From Gemmatimonas sp. (lineage in GTDB: Bacteria; Gemmatimonadota; Gemmatimonadetes; Gemmatimonadales; Gemmatimonadaceae), in contig JANYJW010000026.1 of NCBI GenBank assembly GCA_025361705.1, positions 1 to 47,479 of the forward strand: a DNA stretch of 47,479 bases, read 5' to 3'. Shown piece after piece: positions 41,311 to 47,479 of this stretch. Both the position numbers and the translations under genes were made by a program. A model generated the notes under the pieces. It made no database searches. It had not been told where the DNA came from and worked only from the letters and a program-made list of their open reading frames with translations. Positions within the stretch are counted from its first letter, which is position 1; the number at the start of each line of letters is the position of its first letter.

Positions 41311-43863
41311 GTGGTCCGTTTCACGCACGCCTATGTTTCCGTGGGCCATGCGGAGTTGCCGACCGCCGTATCGCTCGTTGAGGCTTCCCTCTTTGTGCCT
41401 CCTATGACCGTCCCATTTGTTGAATCCGTGGCAGCCCGATGGTCCGAACGGCTTGGTCTTGCGACGGCCCAGTTCTTCGGCCACCGGACTTCTGCCGTTC
41501 CTGGATATCACGCGGCGCTGCTCGATGGCCCCACGGCGTCTTTCGTGTTGTCTGAACTTGCAGACGACGATCCAGCGCCCACGAATTCGTCCCATTGGTT
41601 GTGGTCTGCGGATCTCCCTCGCCATGTGGTCGTTCGGCCCGGCGAGGTGGCCGTCTACTCGGGGCGCGAGGCATCTCCTCAGCGATTTCGACTCCGAAGC
41701 GTCGAACGTCAGCTCGACACCTTTCTGTCCTTTCTCGGTGGCCCACGTTCGCACCCGCTGCCCGACATTGTTCCTTTCTTGGTCCGTGAATTCCAGCAAC
41801 TCCGAGCCGAATCGCAGACCATCGGGGATCAGAGGGGAGATGCGGCGCTCCTTGCGTTCTTGCTCGCCTTACGCGCGACGGCTGAGCCGGATGTATCCGT
41901 CATCATGGACCTCGGATGGAGAACACGTACGGGAGAAGATCTCGGCTTCACTGCCGCGGACCTCTCGGTGATGGACACTTGGAATGAGGCAATGCTCGTC
42001 ACGAGGGCGCAGATGGCGCAACGAGCGCCGCACGGACTCAAGATTCTCCCGGACCTCACCCTGCGCCACGCAGCAGGCCGTCTCTTTCAGGAAGCGCACG
42101 CTGTCCTCGAGCGGAGTACACAACTCCAGCTGTTCGGAGCACCGGACGCCGTGTATCGCTCGGCCTATTCGACAAGCGGAGCCTATTATACCCCCGTGGC
42201 GCTCGCGCGGTTGGTCGCGGACGTGGCGTTGGGGCAGTGGGGAGAACTACCGGCGAGTCTCCATATCGCAGATTTCGCCTGCGGCTCGGCCGTGTTTCTT
42301 ACGGAAGCGCTGCATTCACTCGATCGGCGCGGATACGCCGGCGTCGTGCACCTGATTGGACGCGACGTGAGTCCAGGTGCGATCGTGATGGCGAAAGCAG
42401 CTATCTCCACGGTTCGCCAGGGCGTATCTCGTATGACGGTCACGACGGACCTTCAGATCGCAGATTCTTTGGAGCTCACGGAGTGGCCGACAGCGGATAT
42501 CATACTCCTGAATCCGCCGTTTCGTTCGTGGGAGAATATGGAAGCCTCCGAACGAGCACGAGTTCGCGCTGCCATCCGCGGCGAGGGGCGTGGCCGGCCT
42601 GATCTATGCGTCGCCTTCTTGTCTCGCGCTATCACCGCCCTGCGCCCCGGCGGCACGCTGGCGTCGCTGGTACCTGCCGGAGTCTTAGCAAGCGAGGGAC
42701 TGGCAGGCTGGAGGAGATCACTTTGGCAGGATGCGTCGCCATCACTCGTCGCCGTGTTTGGCGATCATGCTCTCTTTCGACAGGCCTTGGTGAACGTTGG
42801 CCTGATCGTATTACGGGGCTCGCGTGTCCCGTCGAGTCGCGTCCAGATGGCGTGGGCATCGCCAGAGGCGGGGGCTTCGTCCGCACTGTTGCGCGCGCTT
42901 CGTCGTGAAATCCCTAGCAGTCGTCTCGAGGGACACGCGCTCGAACCGACGGCAGGGCGCGCGGCGCCGTCGCAGCTCCCATGGTCCGTGACATCGGTGC
43001 ATCCGAACTCATTGCGCGAACGACCCTCGTGGCTTCCAGGCGCAGCCCTGATTGGCAATCTGCGAGAACGTCTGGAGCACGCGATCCCGACGCGTGTCGA
43101 ACACCTTTTTGCCGTGCGACAGGGGATTCGCACGGGACACAACACGGCCTTCGTTCACGATTCATCATTCGTGGCGAAGCTTCCTCGGGCTGAAAGAGGT
43201 TACTTTCACCTAGTGGTGGATGCCACGAGTTTTCAAGATGGTATCCTCGTTCCAAGCCGAGCGCTCTTTGTACCCGATGATGCGTGGACGGAGGAGGCCC
43301 ATCTCTTGCGGGCATGTCCGGAGTTCGCGCAGAGAATGCTCCTTCCGCATCGTGCCGAACTCCAGTCCCGTAAAGGGATTAACTCCGCGATGTGGTGGCG
43401 ACTTACACGCGTCCGTGGATGGATGTTCGACAAGCAGCCGCGTGTGGTGTCCAAGCGATTCGGGCTCATCCCCGCATTCGGCCTTGACGCGCAGGGCACC
43501 TTGGCCGTGGTGCAGGCCAACGCGTGGATTCCCAAGGGCCTGATCACGACCAGCACGAACGCCGAGGGCATGCTGTCGTTGCTTCAGGGATATTGGTGGA
43601 TGCTGAATTCCGATGTCTTTGTCGCGTTGCTGAAGGAGTACTGCCCAAATGTCGCTGGCGGGCAACTGGATCTTGAGCACAAGTACGTAAAGTATGCCCC
43701 GCTTCCCGTGCTCAGGGCCAGCATTCAGGAGAGTGGACTCTTGCAGGAATTGGTGCAGGCCTACAGCGAGAGTGCGGAGTTGCCCCCACGCGACATTCGC
43801 AACCGCTTTGCGGCGCTTGCCTACGGCACGGCCGTGGACGACTGGCTTCTCCCGCATGTCTGA
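41311..43863 (+). CDS. N6-adenine DNA methyltransferase, Eco57I-like
   Basis: 850 aa. Motif I is IADFACGSAVFLTEAL (~319, usual form DPACGSGxFL), and the catalytic motif IV is ILLNPPFRSWENM (~398). SGAYYTPVALARLVADV is the SxxYYTP segment typical of N6_Mtase/Eco57I-type enzymes. The C-terminal ~300 residues (RVEHLFAVRQGIRTGHNTAF, NVAGGQLDLEHKYVKYAPLP) look like a target-recognition domain. The N-terminal ~270 residues are unassigned, with no PD-ExK nuclease visible. It would methylate adenine in a specific DNA site, perhaps as part of a restriction or other defence module. The start is uncertain: GTG 41311 or ATG 41404. It overlaps the next gene by 8 bp. Confidence 0.85.
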   Translation: MVRFTHAYVSVGHAELPTAVSLVEASLFVPPMTVPFVESVAARWSERLGLATAQFFGHRTSAVPGYHAALLDGPTASFVLSELADDDPAPTNSSHWLWSADLPRHVVVRPGEVAVYSGREASPQRFRLRSVERQLDTFLSFLGGPRSHPLPDIVPFLVREFQQLRAESQTIGDQRGDAALLAFLLALRATAEPDVSVIMDLGWRTRTGEDLGFTAADLSVMDTWNEAMLVTRAQMAQRAPHGLKILPDLTLRHAAGRLFQEAHAVLERSTQLQLFGAPDAVYRSAYSTSGAYYTPVALARLVADVALGQWGELPASLHIADFACGSAVFLTEALHSLDRRGYAGVVHLIGRDVSPGAIVMAKAAISTVRQGVSRMTVTTDLQIADSLELTEWPTADIILLNPPFRSWENMEASERARVRAAIRGEGRGRPDLCVAFLSRAITALRPGGTLASLVPAGVLASEGLAGWRRSLWQDASPSLVAVFGDHALFRQALVNVGLIVLRGSRVPSSRVQMAWASPEAGASSALLRALRREIPSSRLEGHALEPTAGRAAPSQLPWSVTSVHPNSLRERPSWLPGAALIGNLRERLEHAIPTRVEHLFAVRQGIRTGHNTAFVHDSSFVAKLPRAERGYFHLVVDATSFQDGILVPSRALFVPDDAWTEEAHLLRACPEFAQRMLLPHRAELQSRKGINSAMWWRLTRVRGWMFDKQPRVVSKRFGLIPAFGLDAQGTLAVVQANAWIPKGLITTSTNAEGMLSLLQGYWWMLNSDVFVALLKEYCPNVAGGQLDLEHKYVKYAPLPVLRASIQESGLLQELVQAYSESAELPPRDIRNRFAALAYGTAVDDWLLPHV

Positions 43864-44674
43864 TTGTACGCATCCTCCTGTGCGAGAGAGGCGAGCCGTG
43901 GTCGATGCTCATGCCGGCGTCCTCGGCAAGGCGGTGGCAGTCGAGTGGCATGGTAGCAGCTCTGCTAACGGGCGCGTCCTCTACGGCACGGATGGGAGCG
44001 AAGGACGCGTCTATCAGATTGGGCCGGGTGCACAAACGGCCGGGCTGTGCCTGGCCCAGGTGATTTCGGATATTGGGGTTCAGGAATCGGTCGTGGGCTT
44101 GGCAGGCGTTTCGGTCAAACGCCCATCTCTTTGGCTAGGCCTTCATGAACACTGGACCTACGACGGCAGCCGGTATCTCTGCTTCAAAGAATTGGGACTG
44201 CGCGTCTACTTTGGAACTAGGGACGCTGAAGGCAGCGGGACTGATCTTCGGCAGCTGCTTCGTGCCGAGTGGCTTGCACCGGAGATACGAGATGGCTTCG
44301 TGAACCCTCTGGGAGCACATGCGGGTCATCCTCATTGGCATATCGATCATCTGGTGGTGAATGCCGGCTTGCCCTCCCTGCAACTCCAATGGGAGGACGA
44401 GCCCCGTACGGATGAAGACATACGTGACTTCGAACCCGCAGAGGCACGTCGGAACGATGAAGACCGCGACGCGCACATCGATGATTGTGCCTGGCTGCAG
44501 AGAGTGCACTTTCCCGCCCAGACGAATTGGTGCGAGCAGGAATGGACGGATACCGTAGCTCGTCCCTTTCCTCATCAGAAGCCCCCGGCGTCACTTGTAG
44601 AGGTCCAGAGATGGGCCTTGGGTGTCATTCGGTATCTCAGAATGGAGCTGTCCGCGTTTGCTCCAGCACAGTAG
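43856..44674 (+). CDS. Unknown protein with an HxHWH motif, coupled to the methyltransferase
   Basis: 272 aa from ATG 43856, overlapping the methyltransferase stop by 8 bp. No family is recognised. The N-terminal half (GRVLYGTDGSEGRVYQIG, VVGLAGVSVKRPSLWLGLHEHWTYDG) looks beta-rich. A notable cluster HAGHPHWHIDHLVV (~163-176) could bind a metal, and is followed by an acidic stretch and a Trp-containing helical end. The overlap makes it a probable partner of the methyltransferase, for example a nuclease or regulator, but no nuclease motif is proven. Confidence 0.6.
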   Translation: MSDCTHPPVRERRAVVDAHAGVLGKAVAVEWHGSSSANGRVLYGTDGSEGRVYQIGPGAQTAGLCLAQVISDIGVQESVVGLAGVSVKRPSLWLGLHEHWTYDGSRYLCFKELGLRVYFGTRDAEGSGTDLRQLLRAEWLAPEIRDGFVNPLGAHAGHPHWHIDHLVVNAGLPSLQLQWEDEPRTDEDIRDFEPAEARRNDEDRDAHIDDCAWLQRVHFPAQTNWCEQEWTDTVARPFPHQKPPASLVEVQRWALGVIRYLRMELSAFAPAQ

Positions 44675-45209
44675 TTCCGCCATGAGCATTCAAGGCCGAC
44701 GTCGCGTGGCGTATCAGCCGAAAGGCACCTGTCCATAGCCTGTCCTCGGTGACGGTGATCACCCCCTTCGCACTTCAGAAGCCGCGAAAGAGCCGTCTGC
44801 ACGAGGACTCGCCACACGCGGCGGCGAGAACGCTCCGTCAACTCGATCCGCGCCGGTGTCGATGCAATGCTAGTGGAGCGCATCAGGCGACGCTACGTCG
44901 ACGCGGGTGAGAACAACGCCGGTCCCTTCGGGACCCATGGTGTCGAATCTCGGCGACCAATGTACTGAAGCGCCGCGGGATTTCCGGAGACAGGTTCCTC
45001 GCGCGGCCACTGGGTGCGACGACTGTTGGGGAGTCCGGCCTCCACGCGTCAGACGCGCGGCCACGGTCTGGTGACTACTTGTGAGGAAGCGGTGTGTGCT
45101 CGCAGAAAGCACCTGCGTGCGGTATATCCTCTGGCATCGTCAGAGTCGGAAGTGAATGGTAGCGGCTGCGCTCGCAGACGCCTGAAGGCTCTCCGACACG
45201 TCGACGCCT
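44675..45209. other. Gene-free spacer in the island
   Basis: 535 bp between the HxHWH gene and the DUF4062-like gene. Frames on both strands are short and show no familiar motif. A 102-codon minus-strand frame (44575-44883) overlaps the end of the upstream gene and is unconvincing. I see no tRNA, clear terminator or IS end. It may hold a promoter for the downstream gene or be scar sequence. Confidence 0.5.
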
Positions 45210-46664
45210 ATGCCCACAAGACCGAACCCCCTTGTCTTTCTCTCGTCAACACTTCGCGGACGCCAAGTTCCCGGACTCAAGGAGGAGCGGAGGCGCATCT
45301 ACGAGCACGGATTGCAGTACGGCGACAATGCTGTCTGGGTTGACGAGTGCAGCCATCCCCGTGACACCACTACTGCGGACCCGCTGGAGAGCGTGGATGA
45401 TCTACTGAAGGAGATCGAGCGCTCTCAGCTTTACCTCGTGCTGGTTGGGACAGACTGGGCGGGCTCCGAGATCGAAGTTGCCGGTCAGAAGTCGCAAGTC
45501 AGCTTCTTTGAGATGGAACTATTCTATGCGGCGATGCGGGGGCGTCCCATCATCGTAGTTGAACGCTCCGACATAGCCGTACCCGCGCGGACCGCGGACG
45601 TGCTTGCGCTGATGAGGCGCACACTGCCCCAGTCGCATTGGTACACCGCGCATTCTATCCAAGACGCCGAATCGCTTTGTGAGTACTTCGTTGATCGATG
45701 CGCGAATGGAGAACTTGGAAATCTCGCACAAGGCCAGCGACAATACGCCTCGCTCCTCTTGGGGCTTTGGAAGTCGTTGGAGAAGGACCGCGAGGGCGAG
45801 CATATAGAGTGGTTGCGCGGCGCCCTACTCCCGACTCAGAGGTCGCCGAATGTTGGGGTGATTGAAGGCTGCCTCAACGATGCGGGACAACTGTACTCCC
45901 ACCAAGCGCGTCTCTCCCGCATCTGGATCGCGGCGCGAGAACTTATGGGTGTGCCGTGGCTCGACGAGCAGCACGATGAATGGCTGCCTTACTGGGATCG
46001 GGTGTTCGCGGCCTGGAACAAGGCCGCGGGGTGGTATGGCCTGCACGGGCATGTTGATCTGGGCTACCTCGCCGCAGTGAACTCCATGGAGAGTGTGCGC
46101 CGGAGATGGAAGCTGATCGGTGAGGTCTCTGCGGACGATCCAGCTTGGGATCCGCCCTTCAGTTCTCAGGCCAGCGCATACTACGCGCTGGCACGAAGAG
46201 TCGGATCGCTTCGGTACCGGTATCGCGGAATGCGGCGTGCGTTGGATCTGGTCGACAAGGCGCGGCCGCAGGATGTACTCGGACGATCGAATGTGCTCTC
46301 GATTCGCGCGAGCATTCTCAAAGGCCTCGGTGCCTTCCCGGCAGCTAACAAGGCCTACGAGGAGGTTGTGCGGCTTCGAGAGCAGGCCGGCGCCTCGGAT
46401 GGAGCCATCGGTGAAGCCCTTTCAGAGCTCGGCTTCGGCCTACTTCACACCCTGCACTGGTTGCGCGGGCGCTCTCTCCTTCATGCAGGTATCGCAATGA
46501 TGCGACGGGCCGAATATTCTCCCGGCTTCTTGGTGCGAGCGCTCCGCAAAGAGGCGATTGCGTGTCGTCTGCTGGGGCGTTTCGCAGAGGCTCGCGGCCT
46601 GGATGAGCAGGCGCGTGAGCTTGCGAATATCGCTGCCGTAGCTCGAATGAGCTGGAAGCGCTAG
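45210..46664 (+). CDS. DUF4062-like (TIR-related) protein with helical repeat C-terminus
   Basis: 484 aa. The N-terminal ~150 residues fit the DUF4062/TIR-like alpha-beta fold: PLVFLSSTLRGRQVPGLKEERRRI at the start, DLLKEIERSQLYLVLVGTDWAGS, VSFFEMELFYAAMRGRPIIVV. The rest is helical and TPR-like (ALDLVDKARPQDVLGRSNVL, GAFPAANKAYEEVVRLREQAG, LGRFAEARGLDEQARELA). DUF4062 and TIR domains with repeat sensors are frequent in defence and signalling proteins, so an antiphage or NTP/NAD-related sensor is possible. No enzymatic residue is assigned with certainty. The start is ATG 45210. It stands alone. Confidence 0.65.
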   Translation: MPTRPNPLVFLSSTLRGRQVPGLKEERRRIYEHGLQYGDNAVWVDECSHPRDTTTADPLESVDDLLKEIERSQLYLVLVGTDWAGSEIEVAGQKSQVSFFEMELFYAAMRGRPIIVVERSDIAVPARTADVLALMRRTLPQSHWYTAHSIQDAESLCEYFVDRCANGELGNLAQGQRQYASLLLGLWKSLEKDREGEHIEWLRGALLPTQRSPNVGVIEGCLNDAGQLYSHQARLSRIWIAARELMGVPWLDEQHDEWLPYWDRVFAAWNKAAGWYGLHGHVDLGYLAAVNSMESVRRRWKLIGEVSADDPAWDPPFSSQASAYYALARRVGSLRYRYRGMRRALDLVDKARPQDVLGRSNVLSIRASILKGLGAFPAANKAYEEVVRLREQAGASDGAIGEALSELGFGLLHTLHWLRGRSLLHAGIAMMRRAEYSPGFLVRALRKEAIACRLLGRFAEARGLDEQARELANIAAVARMSWKR

Positions 46665-47290
46665 CGGGTTGCCGTTTTGGTGATCCACAGATTGGCGCAC
46701 CTCGGTGAGGATTGATCCTCTTCACGGCGGAACGACCTCCCTGCTACGATGCCGCTTATGAGAGACACAACTGGTCTCTCGGATGCACTGACCCTCGGCA
46801 GGGGAAATGAACACGAGAATCGCCACTGCGTAACGGGGAGCTAACGCTCGGACACTGCCTCGCCTCAACGTGAGCATAGTCAGCAGTCAGCGCTCGGGCG
46901 GTCTGTCCCAACTCACAAGCAAGCCGTAGTCCCGGCCGTACAACCGGCCGAGACTGCGGCTTCTCCTCTTCAGCCCGCAAGCATGCGAGGTGGCGACGAT
47001 TACTCGGAGCAGCGATGGCGAGCGGTGTTCGCGACCGGAGGTTCTGACCGTCCTTGAGCCGTGTATGCGGACCAGGATGGAGATTGGATGCCAGGGCGCA
47101 TGCGCAGCGCGACACGCAGGCTCCATGGAAGAGGCACAGCTCCTTGCCAAGGAGGGCATCTACGACGTCCATTGGTGTTTCCATCAGCTGCCGAGGGGAA
47201 TGCCCTCGCGCAGCTTGCTCGGGGCGCCCCTCAAGCATCGCCGCTCAAGATCGTCGCGACTTAGGGAAATCAACCGACGCATCCATCGAC
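46665..47290. other. Gene-free stretch before the IS21 end
   Basis: 626 bp with no convincing gene. A 160-codon minus-strand frame (46756-47238) has Cys/Arg-rich composition and no recognisable motif. Short palindromes such as GAGCTAACGCTC are present but isolated. It is likely scar or regulatory sequence. Confidence 0.5.
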
Positions 47291-47479
47291 CCCGGCGGCC
47301 ACCTCAAAATCCCCCACCCGTGGCCGGGTCAAACTCCTCCACCTGACGAGGGCGGGACGAGGGTGCGAGGATGTTACGCGGTCGCTGGCCGCTTCGCCAC
47401 TCGGGCTGCCGCTTCCTTCAGCCGCCAGCTCTTGCCGTCAAACTTCAGCAGGTGCCCGTGATGGAGCAGGCGGTCGAGT
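47291..47479 (-). mobile_element. End of an IS21-family insertion sequence
   Basis: The terminal region includes the istB 3' end and a non-coding tail with two similar C-rich blocks, CACCTCAAAATCCCCCACCC near 47300-47319 and GGGTCAAACTCCTCCACC near 47326-47343. IS21-family ends downstream of istB carry such multiple repeats. The exact terminus is not defined, and the rest of the element lies beyond the window. Confidence 0.6.
47374..47479 (-). CDS. istB: IS21-family ATP-binding helper IstB, C-terminal fragment
   Basis: Read on the minus strand from the right edge, the frame LDRLLHHGHLLKFDGKSW followed by RLKEAAARVAKR ends at TAA (47376-47374). This is the usual C-terminus of IstB helper ATPases, which assist the IstA transposase in target selection. 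Only about 35 codons are visible; the rest is outside the window. It marks an IS21-type element at the right side of the island. Confidence 0.75.
   Translation of the reverse strand, partial: LDRLLHHGHLLKFDGKSWRLKEAAARVAKRPATA

Larger units (their letters stand above)
39178..47479 (+). mobile_element. Left part of a Tn7-like island inserted in comM (right end not in window)
   Basis: Foreign sequence begins exactly after the GGC GGC GGC codons of comM with TGT, the first three bases expected of Tn7-family ends. It carries a TnsE-like gene as its first gene, then a small coupled gene, a DNA adenine methyltransferase, unknown genes and an IS21-family fragment. These genes share no operon logic with the chromosome to the left. 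The distal half of comM is not seen, so the right end and target duplication are outside the window. Some of the later genes could belong to a secondary insertion. Confidence 0.7.

Noticed and set aside
41311..43863. Reading the methyltransferase as PglX of a BREX system
   Set aside because: None of the other BREX genes (brxL, pglZ, brxC) is present and the protein is shorter than usual PglX.
44575..44883. 102-codon minus-strand frame overlapping the HxHWH gene
   Set aside because: No recognisable motif, unclear start, and it overlaps the end of a better-supported gene.
47056..47070. GAGCCGTGTATGCGG resembling the 3' part of a group II intron
   Set aside because: The complementary partner arm and any reverse transcriptase are missing; likely chance.
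46756..47238. 160-codon minus-strand frame near the island's right side
   Set aside because: Its composition is Cys/Arg/His-rich without any domain, and no ribosome site stands out.

Overview
The window is GC-rich and gene-dense, with many 1-8 bp gene overlaps. It comes from a Gram-negative-type bacterium: it has type IV pilus minor prepilins, a PilB-type ATPase, lipoproteins, an Rnf complex and a chemoreceptor. The lineage cannot be fixed from the sequence. The mix of an integron integrase, the Rnf/2-oxoacid oxidoreductase operon and the pilus genes would suit Gemmatimonadota or a related high-GC phylum, but that is inference. I saw no tRNA, rRNA or CRISPR array.

Layout. (1) 1-1.9 kb: an integron integrase on the minus strand. 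Downstream of its 3' end lie attC-like core sites and one cassette-like frame, which is fused in frame to the tail of an S9 peptidase gene. (2) 2-6 kb: a flavin-binding PNPOx-like protein, then glnS and two overlapping deoxynucleoside-kinase-like genes. (3) 6-13 kb, minus strand: a secreted M28 peptidase, four minor-pilin genes with a cluster of GTCAC motifs upstream, and a small secreted protein. (4) 13.4-28.8 kb: one tightly coupled operon, korA-korB-unknown-rnfB-nifJ-rnfC-rnfD-rnfG-rnfE-rnfA-small Cys-rich membrane protein-apbE, followed by a zinc-ribbon-like gene. (5) 29-32 kb, minus strand: a chemoreceptor overlapping a BMP-type lipoprotein. (6) 32-38 kb: a DsrE-like protein, a PilB/GspE ATPase fused to a degenerate receiver domain, and two lipoproteins. 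(7) 38.3-47.5 kb: comM (Mg-chelatase-like ATPase) cut at its LIGGG codons by what looks like a Tn7-like transposon end. This is followed by a TnsE-like gene, a coupled small protein, an adenine methyltransferase, an unknown HxHWH protein, a DUF4062-like protein and the end of an IS21-family element.

How it works together. The central operon would oxidise 2-oxoglutarate and pyruvate (or other 2-oxoacids) with ferredoxin, and pass electrons between ferredoxin and NAD through the ion-pumping Rnf complex, whose FMN cofactors ApbE attaches. The placement of the pyruvate oxidoreductase gene between rnfB and rnfC, and its C-terminal extra ferredoxin, suggest close electron coupling. The right end is a mobile island, probably carrying defence or epigenetic cargo. 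The left end is the remnant of an integron in which integrase and cassette point the same way.
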